Made by a program: the position numbers and the translations under genes. DNA of 64,000 bases from Apibacter adventoris (GTDB taxonomy: Bacteria; Bacteroidota; Bacteroidia; Flavobacteriales; Weeksellaceae). The notes beneath the pieces were generated by a model, which made no database searches, was not told the DNA's origin, and saw only the letters and a list, made by a program, of their open reading frames with translations. Location of the stretch: the NCBI RefSeq assembly GCF_002964975.1, contig NZ_PSZM01000040.1, positions 62,001-126,000 of the forward strand, read 5' to 3'. Shown here piece after piece: positions 55,674 through 64,000 of the stretch (position 1 is the first letter of the stretch; every line of letters starts with the position of its first letter).

Positions 55674-56699
55674 ATGATAATTATCCAAGAAAATATAAAC
55701 ATAGAATCATTTACCACATTTAAGGTTCCTGCATTTTGTAAATATTTTGTTAAAGTAAATACAGTAGAAGAATTAAATGAAGCGTTGGATTTTTGTGATG
55801 AAAAGAAAATTTCTTTATTAGTTTTAGGTGGGGGAAGTAATGTTTTATTTACAAAAAAATTTAATGGTTTAGTCGTACAATTAAATTTGAAGGGATTAAA
55901 AATAAATGAAGAATCTCATCAACATATCATAATATCTGCAATGGCAGGAGAATACTGGCATAGTTTTGTGAAATATTGTGTAAATCAAAATTATGGTGGT
56001 TTGGAAAATTTATCACTTATCCCAGGGAATGTGGGTACTTCTCCGGTACAAAATATTGGAGCCTATGGAGTAGAAATGAAAGATACGTTTAATTCCCTTT
56101 TAGCTCTTAATATATCTACAAGGAAAATAGAATCTTTTAGCAATAATCAATGTGAGTTTGGTTATAGGGATTCTATTTTTAAAAATATAGCAAAAAATAA
56201 ATATATAATATTAGAAGTAAGGTTTAAATTAACAACAAAAAATCATATTCTTAATTATTCATATGGAGCTATAAAAGAAGAATTAAATAAACATAAAATA
56301 GTAGAACCGACTATAAAAGATATTAGTAAAGCAATAGTTAATATACGTAGGAGCAAACTACCTGATCCTATGGTATTAGGAAATGCAGGGAGTTTTTTTA
56401 AAAATCCTACAATACCTCTGTATAAATTTAAAAACATACAGAAAATATATTCCGAAATTCCACATTATATATTATCTCATAATACAGTAAAAATTCCGGC
56501 TGCTTGGCTTATCGAAAAAGTTGGTTGGAAAGGAAAAAAAGTTGGAAATGTTGGGGTTCATGAAAAACAGGCTTTAGTATTAGTTAATTATGGTGGAGGA
56601 ACCGGAGAAGAAATATATCAATTATCCGAACAAATAATAAGAGATGTTAATAAGTTATTTGATATTCTTTTAGAAAGAGAAGTAAATATCATTATTTAA
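55674..56699 (+). CDS. murB: UDP-N-acetylenolpyruvoylglucosamine reductase (type I)
   Basis: NADPH-dependent reduction of UDP-GlcNAc-enolpyruvate in peptidoglycan synthesis. The 341-residue FAD protein has the VLGGGSNVLF FAD loop (about 50-59), LIPGNVGTSPVQNIGAYG, GYRDSIFK, the NAGSFFKNP loop holding the catalytic Ser and the C-terminal AAWLIEKVGWKG. Length of E. coli type. Start ATG 55674. The lpxK gene follows at 21 bases. Confidence 0.96.
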   Translation: MIIIQENINIESFTTFKVPAFCKYFVKVNTVEELNEALDFCDEKKISLLVLGGGSNVLFTKKFNGLVVQLNLKGLKINEESHQHIIISAMAGEYWHSFVKYCVNQNYGGLENLSLIPGNVGTSPVQNIGAYGVEMKDTFNSLLALNISTRKIESFSNNQCEFGYRDSIFKNIAKNKYIILEVRFKLTTKNHILNYSYGAIKEELNKHKIVEPTIKDISKAIVNIRRSKLPDPMVLGNAGSFFKNPTIPLYKFKNIQKIYSEIPHYILSHNTVKIPAAWLIEKVGWKGKKVGNVGVHEKQALVLVNYGGGTGEEIYQLSEQIIRDVNKLFDILLEREVNIII

Positions 56700-56720
56700 A
56701 TTTTTAATTTTGTTGAAAAT

Positions 56721-57746
56721 ATGAAGATATTACTCTATCCTTTTGCTAGTATATACTGGTTAGTCACTTATATAAGAAATAAGTTTTTTGATTGGGGATT
56801 TTTAAGGTCCAAAAAATTTAATAAACCTGTAATTGTTGTAGGTAATTTAAATGTAGGAGGAACCGGAAAATCACCCTTTGTTATTTATTTAATTGAATTA
56901 TTAAAAGATAAAGGATTAATAGGTGTGATAAGTCGCGGATATGGAAGAAAAACTAAAGGATATTTTTTTGCTAATTATAAAACAACTTTTGAACAAATAG
57001 GGGATGAACCTATGCAGTTTTTTGAACGTTTTCGAAATAAAATTGTAGTTGGAGTCGATGAAAAAAGAGTACATGGAATAAATAATTTTATAAAAGATTT
57101 CAATCCGGATATTTTTATATTAGATGATGCCTTTCAACACCGTTATGTAAAGGCAGGATTATATATTTTACTGACCGATTATCATTCTCCTTATTATGAA
57201 GACCATCTTTTACCATTAGGACGTTTACGGGAAGGAATTTATGGAGCTAAAAGAGCAAAGATCGTTGTAGTAACAAAATGTCCCGAATTCCTATCCTCAG
57301 AAGAAAAGAAAATAATAGAAAGAAAACTAAAATTACAAACTTATCAATCATTATTTTTTTCTAAAATAGTTTATGAAGATAAAATCAAATCTTATAATTT
57401 TACCCTCAATATAAAAGATATATCGCATTATAAAGTTTTGTTAGTAACAGGCATAGCCAATTGTAATAACATTTTGGATTTTGTTGAGCAACATTTTAAA
57501 TCTATAATCCATTTAAAATTTAAAGACCATCATAATTTTACAGAATTTGATATAGAAAATATACAAAAATCCTATCAAAAAATAGAAGGAGATAGGATAA
57601 TTCTTACTACAGAAAAAGATTATATGCGATTAAAATATTTTCATCAATTTAGAGATAATTTATATTATTTGCCTATAAATATTGAATTAGATAGACCTGA
57701 AGAGTTTTCTAAACTTGTAAATTCATATCTGAAAAAAAATAAGTAA
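56721..57746 (+). CDS. lpxK: Tetraacyldisaccharide 4'-kinase
   Basis: Phosphorylates the lipid A precursor at the 4' position on the inner membrane. The 341 residues include an N-terminal hydrophobic helix and PVIVVGNLNVGGTGKSP Walker A (about 36-52), VISRGYGRKT, DDAFQHRYVKAG and LLPLGRLREG. Length of LpxK. It belongs to the murB-lpxK run. Confidence 0.95.
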   Translation: MKILLYPFASIYWLVTYIRNKFFDWGFLRSKKFNKPVIVVGNLNVGGTGKSPFVIYLIELLKDKGLIGVISRGYGRKTKGYFFANYKTTFEQIGDEPMQFFERFRNKIVVGVDEKRVHGINNFIKDFNPDIFILDDAFQHRYVKAGLYILLTDYHSPYYEDHLLPLGRLREGIYGAKRAKIVVVTKCPEFLSSEEKKIIERKLKLQTYQSLFFSKIVYEDKIKSYNFTLNIKDISHYKVLLVTGIANCNNILDFVEQHFKSIIHLKFKDHHNFTEFDIENIQKSYQKIEGDRIILTTEKDYMRLKYFHQFRDNLYYLPINIELDRPEEFSKLVNSYLKKNK

Positions 57747-57798
57747 TTTTAAATAAAATAAATTAAAAATTATGTTATATTTATTAAAATAACTGTTT

Positions 57799-58530
57799 AT
57801 GAATAAAAAAATATTATTTTGGATTTTTTTTACTATAGGAATATTTTGGATAGCCGGGGTAAGTTATTGGTATATAAGCGAAGTAGAAAATTTAAATTTT
57901 AACAATATTCATTGGAATGAAAACTTCTCAAGTAAAGATCCTTCAACTCAGGCATTTTTTAGAGGAGTATTATGGGTAATCGTACCATTAATAATAACTG
58001 CATTTATATTTTATTTCATGGGCTTATTTTTTGGTAAAAAAGCAGAGGATAATTTGCATATAATAGAACAAGAAAATGAGAAATTAAAAAATAAATTAGC
58101 ACAACATGTTAATAAATTAGAGGATATGAAAGTGCTTTATACCGGAGGAATTATTGAAAAAAGAAAAAAACATATAAAAAGCGAGAAATCAGATGAGGAA
58201 AAATATAATTTTATAGATACTCAACAGATAAAAGGGGGAATACTTGAAAATAAAGAAATATCATCCTCTATTATTAAAGATGATTTGAAGATTATAGAAG
58301 GTATTGGAGAAAGGATTGAGTTTTTTTTAAATGAAAACGGAATATATACTTGGGAACAATTAGCTTCAACAACAGAAGAAAAATTAAAAAATATTTTATG
58401 GATTTATGGAGGTGATTCCTATAAAATTCATAATCCCTCTTCTTGGCCGGAACAGGCAAATTTAGCATCGAATAGAAGATGGGACGAATTAAATCATTTA
58501 AAAGAAAAAATAAGAAAAAAAATTAACTAA
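57799..58530 (+). CDS. Membrane protein with C-terminal helix-hairpin-helix-like domain
   Basis: A 243-residue protein: two membrane helices (about 5-25 and 52-75), a coiled coil (about 82-108), a charged linker, and a C-terminal domain (about 165-243) with DDLKIIEGIGERIEFFLNENG and a tail WDELNHLKEKI. This domain is common in Bacteroidota and is described as 5'-nuclease-like or HhH; no nuclease activity is shown. Tryptophans in PSSWPEQANLASNRRWDEL are conserved in that domain. Confidence 0.8.
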   Translation: MNKKILFWIFFTIGIFWIAGVSYWYISEVENLNFNNIHWNENFSSKDPSTQAFFRGVLWVIVPLIITAFIFYFMGLFFGKKAEDNLHIIEQENEKLKNKLAQHVNKLEDMKVLYTGGIIEKRKKHIKSEKSDEEKYNFIDTQQIKGGILENKEISSSIIKDDLKIIEGIGERIEFFLNENGIYTWEQLASTTEEKLKNILWIYGGDSYKIHNPSSWPEQANLASNRRWDELNHLKEKIRKKIN

Positions 58531-58555
58531 TGAGGCTATTTTAAGAGGAATTATA

Positions 58556-59698
58556 ATGAGTATAAAACGGTTTAAAAATTTTATAAAATCAGAAGCAGAA
58601 TTTAAAAATTATATACATGAAAATCATAACTTTAATGACAATGTCATACAAAATATAGATTTTGTTATACTGAAGGTTGATTGGTCCCAATTTACTTTTA
58701 AAAATACCATATTCATAAATTGTGATTTATCTCAGGAAGATTTTATTTATTTGACTAAACAAGGTGTTTTTATATACCCTAAGTTTAAAGAACTTCCATA
58801 CAAACCCACACGTAAATCTTTGTATACTTGGAAAGAGTTAATGAATAAAGAACCTGAAGATAACATTACACAAGACGAAAAAATCTATGCTCATTTTAAT
58901 CAAACAAGATTCAATCCCTCTATGGATGAGGCTCTTACACAAAGAGTACATGATTATAGTATAGATAATGGGTTGAGAGAGTTATTAATGTTTGATGATG
59001 AAGGAATGACAGAGAAAAAAAGTGTAGGTTTTATGGGGGGACACTCTTCCTCCAGAAAATCTGAATATTATATAAAAACAGCACAATCTGCAAGGCTCCT
59101 TGCTAAAAAAGGTTATTATATTGTAAGCGGAGGTGGACCCGGAATTATGGAGGCAGCAAATTTTGGTGCTTATATGGCTTCATATTCTGATGATGAATTT
59201 AATGATGCTTTAAAAATTCTTTCAGATTTAGATACCTGCCAACAGGAATATTTACATCCTAATTACAAGGAACAAGCGTTAAAAGTAATACAGAAATATC
59301 CTGCGGGAATGGAAAATTTAGCAGTTCCTACTTGGTTTTATGGGCATGAACCCAGCAATGTATTTGCCTCTCATATTGCAAAATATTTTTCTAATAGTAT
59401 AAGAGAAGATATTTTATTAGCTATTTGCTTATATGGAGTAATTTATGCACCTGGAAGTGCAGGAACCACTCAGGAAATTTTTCAAGAAGCAACTCAAAAT
59501 CATTATGGAACCTATGGGTATTATAGTCCTATGGTTTTTTTGAGTAAAAAAAGATATGTGGAAGATACTTCATTATATTCCACCTTGCATCAATTAGCTG
59601 TGGGAACAAAATATAAAGATTTACTTTTTTTAACAGATGAACCGGAAGAGGTATTAAATTATATACAAAATCACCCACCCATAAAAAAAGAAAATTAA
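58556..59698 (+). CDS. LOG/lysine decarboxylase-like family protein
   Basis: A 380-residue Rossmann protein. Residues 1-130 are a separate N-terminal domain (unrecognised); the LOG-type core follows with FMGGHSSSRKSEYY, GYYIVSGGGPGIMEAANFGAY, and APGSAGTTQEIFQEATQ (a variant of PGGxGTxxE). LOG proteins cleave nucleotide 5'-monophosphates, but this larger form is of uncertain activity. It ends just before the tRNA promoter. Confidence 0.85.
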   Translation: MSIKRFKNFIKSEAEFKNYIHENHNFNDNVIQNIDFVILKVDWSQFTFKNTIFINCDLSQEDFIYLTKQGVFIYPKFKELPYKPTRKSLYTWKELMNKEPEDNITQDEKIYAHFNQTRFNPSMDEALTQRVHDYSIDNGLRELLMFDDEGMTEKKSVGFMGGHSSSRKSEYYIKTAQSARLLAKKGYYIVSGGGPGIMEAANFGAYMASYSDDEFNDALKILSDLDTCQQEYLHPNYKEQALKVIQKYPAGMENLAVPTWFYGHEPSNVFASHIAKYFSNSIREDILLAICLYGVIYAPGSAGTTQEIFQEATQNHYGTYGYYSPMVFLSKKRYVEDTSLYSTLHQLAVGTKYKDLLFLTDEPEEVLNYIQNHPPIKKEN

Positions 59699-59700
59699 TT

Positions 59701-59731
59701 TTTGGTAGAAAGAAAAATTATTGTATATTTG
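59701..59731 (+). promoter_or_regulatory. Bacteroidota-type promoter for tRNA-fMet
   Basis: TTTG at 59701-59704, 19-base spacer, TATATTTG at 59724-59731: a perfect match to the Bacteroidota consensus TTTG-N19-TAnnTTTG. Expected transcript start is about 7 bases later, roughly 7 bases before the tRNA. The -33 box lies right after the preceding stop codon. Confidence 0.8.
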
Positions 59732-59744
59732 CACTCACAAACAT

Positions 59745-59817
<73 letters not shown>

Positions 59818-59824
59818 CTAAACT

Positions 59825-59861
59825 AAAAGTCAATTATTTGTAAGTCAGATAATTGACTTTT
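59825..59861 (+). terminator. Terminator after tRNA-fMet
   Basis: Stem 59825-59837 (AAAAGTCAATTAT) with 59849-59861 (ATAATTGACTTTT), 13 bp perfect, loop of 11 bases, then a T run. It ends the short tRNA transcript. Confidence 0.85.
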
Positions 59862-60196
59862 TTATTTCCCAAAACTTTCCGAATATTCTAATTTTTCGTA
59901 TCGAAAAACAATGTCTTTATGGGCTAATGATAATAAAGATTTTACCTAGAATTCAATGTAAAGTAGATAATATAAGATAATTTGAACATTCTGCTAGGTT
60001 CTTTATTATAATGAAAAATTAATGATTTTAATAGACTTAATGTTACAAAATTTTCTAAATGCCTTATTTTTTATTGAACTAATTTTATTAAAATAGAGTT
60101 TGACTAAATTCTTATAATTTCTGTAATTATAATTAGGGGTATCTAAAATGACTAAAGTTGTAATCCTTAGATAATTGATGCTAAAAAAGTAAGGAA
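59862..60196. other. Gap between tRNA-fMet terminator and AraC regulator
   Basis: No gene with protein-like sequence seen. It holds one 7-bp inverted repeat, TTTTTCG (59892-59898) and CGAAAAA (59902-59908) with a 3-base loop. I found no copy of the tRNA 3' end and no integrase, so there is no evidence for an attachment site. Confidence 0.5.
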
Positions 60197-61090
60197 TTAA
60201 TTCAAATTCCTAAACTGAATAGGGGGAATGCCTGTTTTTTGCTTAAACAGTCTTGTAAAATGTTGCGGATATTTAAAACCTAATTCATAGGCAATTTCAC
60301 TGATAGATTTATTGTTTTCAAAAATTCGTTCTTTGGCTATATTAATTACTTTAGATTGTATATATTCTTGCGCTGATAAACCGGTTTCTTTTTTAATTAA
60401 ATCGCCAAAATAATTAGCCGATAAATGAAGTTCCTCAGCACACCATGCGACAGATGGTAAACCTATATTTTGTGGTTTATCCGAAAGGAAATAATTATTC
60501 ATTAAAAGTTCAAAACGCTCTAAAATTCCTTTATTTACATTATCTCTTGTAATAAATTGACGATCATAAAATCGTGTACAATAATTTAAGAACAATTCAA
60601 TATTAGATATAATCAGTTGTTTACTATGTTTATCAATAGCATGTTGTAATTCATATTCAATTTTTGAAAAACAATCCTGAATAATCTTTCTTTCCTGTTC
60701 AGACAAATGCAAAGCTTCATTAACAGCATAAGAGAAAAAATGATAATTACCTATATTTTTTCCGAGTGAGGTTCCTGCAATTAAATCATGATGGAATACT
60801 AATGCTATGCCTTGTGGCTGATAATAATTATTTTCGCTTTGCCCGATTACCTGATTAGGAGCAAGAAAAATTAACGTACCTTCTTCATAATCATAATTAC
60901 TTAATCCATAACGAAGGTCACCACAGAAAATTTGTTTCAAAAATATAGTATAAAAACCATAGCGCAAGCGTTTAAGTTTTCTTGGTTCAGCCTTATATAA
61001 ATGAACCACACTTACCAAAGGATGCAACGTCTTATTGTTGTTGAAGGTATTATATTCTTTTATTGTATTAAAATTTAGAATATCATTCAT
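60197..61090 (-). CDS. AraC-family transcriptional regulator
   Basis: A 297-residue regulator. The N-terminal ~170 residues are cupin-like (VVHLYKAEPRKLKR, LIFLAPNQVIGQSEN); the C-terminal two-helix HTH pair lies at about 205-297 (LSANYFGDLIKKETGLSAQEYIQ and SEIAYELGFKYPQHFTRLFKQKTG). It diverges from the carboxymuconolactone decarboxylase gene, so it probably controls the adjacent cluster; the signal is unknown. Confidence 0.9.
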   Translation of the reverse strand: MNDILNFNTIKEYNTFNNNKTLHPLVSVVHLYKAEPRKLKRLRYGFYTIFLKQIFCGDLRYGLSNYDYEEGTLIFLAPNQVIGQSENNYYQPQGIALVFHHDLIAGTSLGKNIGNYHFFSYAVNEALHLSEQERKIIQDCFSKIEYELQHAIDKHSKQLIISNIELFLNYCTRFYDRQFITRDNVNKGILERFELLMNNYFLSDKPQNIGLPSVAWCAEELHLSANYFGDLIKKETGLSAQEYIQSKVINIAKERIFENNKSISEIAYELGFKYPQHFTRLFKQKTGIPPIQFRNLN

Positions 61091-61254
61091 TATTTACCTC
61101 TTTTAAACTAACAAAACAAATTTACAAAATTATTTACCTTATTTCACGCTATTGTTCTTCAATCTGTAATATTGGTAGATAAAAACGTAATTGATATAAA
61201 TAAGTAGCTTTTAATATTTCGAAATTTGTATAATTAAAAAGAGAGAAAAAACCA

Positions 61255-62089
<835 letters not shown>

Positions 62090-62128
62090 AAAAAGGTTTA
62101 AATAGATAATAGCAATCATAAAATAATT

Positions 62129-63193
62129 ATGATAATGAGAAAATTAACATTCATAATAGTATTAATAAATTTATTATTAACTGATATGGTAAATGCACAA
62201 GTAAATCAAAAAAATTACGATCAAAATCCCTTTGGTTTAGTATATGAAGGAGCAATTACAGAGAATATAAAAGGTAAGATAAATATTCACCCTGTAACTT
62301 ATAAAGTTAATGGAATAGATATTGCAGCAAATGTTTATACACCTGCCAATTACGATGTATCCAAAAAATATCCTGCCATAGTTGTAGCACATCCCAATGG
62401 GGGAATAAAAGAACAGACTGCCGGATTATATGCTCAACGTTTAGCAGAGGCTGGTTATATCACTATCGCTTTTGATGCGGCCTATCAGGGAGCAAGCGGA
62501 GGTGAACCTCGTCATATGGATAAACCGCAATACAGGATCGAAGATATACGTGGAGCAGCTGATTTTATTACACAATATCCGGGCGTAGATGCAAATCGTT
62601 TAGGTGCTTTGGGTATTTGCGGTGGAGGTGGTTATACTTTAAAAACAGTACAAACAGATAAACGGTTTAAAGTAGTAGCTACATTAAGTATGTTTAATTC
62701 AGGCCAAGTAAGGCGTAATGGTTTTCAAAATTCTCAATTAAAAACGATTCAGGAACGATTGAAACAAGCATCGGATGCAAGAGCACAAGAAGCCGCAGGG
62801 GGCAAAATACTTTATTCGGGTGTTGCAAGCATAACAGATGAAGAAATTGCAAAAACTTCAACCGATCTGTATCGCGAAGGATATGAATACTATTATAGGA
62901 CGCACGCTCATCCTAATTCAACCTTTCTGTATACTACAAGTAGCTTGATGGATTTAATGGCTTGGGATGCAACGGATCAAATTGAATTGATTAATCAACC
63001 TTTATTAATGATAGCAGGAAGCAAGGCAGATACAAAATATATGACTGATGAAGCATTTAAAAAAGCAGTCAATGCAAAAAATAAACAATTGTTTTTAGTA
63101 GAAGGTGCTACTCATATACAGACATATTGGAAACCTGAATGCGTATTACAAATAGTAAATAAATTGGTTAATTTCTATAAAATCAACCTTTAA
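62129..63193 (+). CDS. Dienelactone-hydrolase-like alpha/beta hydrolase, exported
   Basis: A 354-residue hydrolase with a signal peptide (about 1-23, ending NAQ). Motifs: AIVVAHPNGGIKEQT oxyanion region, AFDAAYQGASGGEPRH, the nucleophile elbow GICGGGG with Cys164, an acid Asp in AGSKADTKY and His in EGATHIQTY. A Cys nucleophile is typical of dienelactone hydrolases and YcjY-type proteins. Start ATG at 62129; the ATG at 62135 (MRKLTF) is equally possible. Part of the accessory cluster. Confidence 0.88.
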   Translation: MIMRKLTFIIVLINLLLTDMVNAQVNQKNYDQNPFGLVYEGAITENIKGKINIHPVTYKVNGIDIAANVYTPANYDVSKKYPAIVVAHPNGGIKEQTAGLYAQRLAEAGYITIAFDAAYQGASGGEPRHMDKPQYRIEDIRGAADFITQYPGVDANRLGALGICGGGGYTLKTVQTDKRFKVVATLSMFNSGQVRRNGFQNSQLKTIQERLKQASDARAQEAAGGKILYSGVASITDEEIAKTSTDLYREGYEYYYRTHAHPNSTFLYTTSSLMDLMAWDATDQIELINQPLLMIAGSKADTKYMTDEAFKKAVNAKNKQLFLVEGATHIQTYWKPECVLQIVNKLVNFYKINL

Positions 63194-63199
63194 AATTGA

Positions 63200-63682
63200 A
63201 TGATGGTAAATCATAAATTAAAGTATATATTACTATTGTTTTTTTTAACTATTTTGTATACAAGCTGCAAGAGTAGTAAAAATAAGAACGAACAAGATAA
63301 CCTTGTTTTCCCGCAAGGCAAAGAAGTAAATAATAACAATTTTACTGGCAAAGTTTGGCTACAAATGTTGGTTCAATCCGACAGTACATTATACACACAA
63401 ATTGGCAATGTTACTTTTGAACCCAAAGCTAGAACTAAATGGCACTATCACAAAGGAGGTCAGATACTTTTGGTAACAAGAGGAGTGGGGTACTATCAAG
63501 AAAAAGGCAAACCGAAAGAAGTTATTAAAAAAGGAGATGTAATAAAATGTCCTTCTAATATAGTGCATTGGCATGGAGCTTCGTCAGAGGATACAATGAT
63601 ACACATAGCAATAAGTCCAAACTTAAATGATGGTGGTGTGGTTTGGTTAAAATCTGTGTCCGATGAAGAATATTATCAATAA
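63200..63682 (+). CDS. Cupin-domain lipoprotein
   Basis: A 160-residue lipoprotein with lipobox LYTSC (Cys23), then a cupin fold: KWHYHKGGQILLVTRGVGYY (first motif with His82, His84, Gln88) and CPSNIVHWHGAS (second motif with His123, His125). A metal-binding cupin near a CMD protein, a hydrolase and an aldo/keto reductase remnant suggests quinone or aromatic detoxification; this is inferred. It starts 7 bases after the hydrolase stop. Confidence 0.88.
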   Translation: MMVNHKLKYILLLFFLTILYTSCKSSKNKNEQDNLVFPQGKEVNNNNFTGKVWLQMLVQSDSTLYTQIGNVTFEPKARTKWHYHKGGQILLVTRGVGYYQEKGKPKEVIKKGDVIKCPSNIVHWHGASSEDTMIHIAISPNLNDGGVVWLKSVSDEEYYQ

Positions 63683-64000
63683 AAAATGATGAAAAATTTT
63701 TCATTATGATAATTCTTACTTGCTAGGCATTTACATAACGACATTTCGTGTCATGCTTCAAAGAGAAAAATGTTAGAAATCTGTATAGCATATTTCAGGT
63801 AAATCCTTGCTTATATAAGAATGTATATATCTTTTCAAAATTATTATGAAATTATATTGAAGTCAAACGTTGAAAAGAAATTTTTATTTAACATTTAAAA
63901 TATAATTATTGAATATATAATTTTGAAAATATTATATTAAAAAATATGTAAATTTTAATATATTACAGGCTATTAGTTTATATAAAAACTGTAATTTATA
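63683..64000. other. Downstream edge, no gene seen
   Basis: About 318 bases of AT-rich sequence. It opens with a palindrome (TGAAAAATTTTTCA, about 63688-63701) that could form a weak terminator after the cupin gene. No protein-like frame is supported, and the window ends here. Confidence 0.5.

Overview
The window is a low-GC (roughly 30% by eye) chromosome segment of a Bacteroidota, most likely a flavobacterium of the Weeksellaceae/Flavobacteriaceae type. The evidence is a PorP/SprF type IX secretion protein, a TonB receptor with a carboxypeptidase-D-like N-terminal domain, families typical of the phylum (DUF4271 next to HemD, DUF4834, DUF6263, DUF2797, YfhO, a CBS protein before NadK), mevalonate-pathway genes, and promoters of the TTG-N19/20-TAnnTTTG form. 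A bee-gut type such as Apibacter would fit the base composition, but that is a guess. No rRNA, CRISPR array, integrase or complete insertion sequence was seen.

Layout. 0-11 kb is core metabolism: purM-purN, hemD with DUF4271, an N-carbamoylputrescine amidase, a HemG-type protoporphyrinogen oxidase, hemolysin III-like protein, coaE, an RsmB/NOP RNA methyltransferase, PorP/SprF, idi and galU. 11-15 kb is an outer-membrane metal-uptake locus: a small His/Cys membrane protein, a palindromic Fur/Zur-like site, a TonB receptor and a His-rich lipoprotein. 15-26 kb holds dacB, a lipoprotein behind a decayed peptidase-like gene, CBS-nadK, a three-gene ribonucleotide reductase operon with a small uncharacterised middle gene, a J-domain protein, a glycosyltransferase and a GH3 enzyme.

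26.4-33.5 kb is an accessory island. A complete type I restriction-modification system (hsdM-hsdS-hsdR) has higher GC than its surroundings. Its specificity subunit carries EcoR124-type TAEL 12-bp repeats between the two target-recognition halves. Frameshifted remnants (SH3-like, DUF7000) flank it on the 3' side and an unusual short sequence, open on both strands, on the 5' side. 33.5-37.5 kb has a 2-oxoacid dehydrogenase E2, DUF2797, a META-domain lipoprotein, an endonuclease V-like protein and two small ORFs each broken by one in-frame TAA. 37.5-46 kb is a surface-glycan block (VanW-like protein, four glycosyltransferases, YfhO), followed by an ECF sigma factor with a membrane partner that has a TonB-like C-terminus.

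48-59.8 kb returns to core genes: DUF3108, NifU/Mrp Fe-S carriers, an SDR with mvaD, HU, a small envelope-stress-like operon (YtxH, holin-like), murB, lpxK, an HhH protein, a LOG-like protein and an initiator tRNA-Met with a near-perfect Bacteroidota promoter. 60-63.7 kb, just downstream of the tRNA, is a small accessory oxidative/detoxification-type cluster (AraC regulator, carboxymuconolactone decarboxylase, an aldo/keto reductase reduced to 30 codons, a dienelactone-hydrolase-like enzyme, a cupin lipoprotein).

No wholly new multi-gene system is demonstrable from the sequence alone. The strongest leads are the TAEL-repeat specificity switch in hsdS, the ribonucleotide reductase operon with its overlapping 97-residue protein and Glu-67/Tyr-104 radical site, the metal-uptake locus with its palindrome and C7 tract, and the decayed peptidase/lipoprotein pair.
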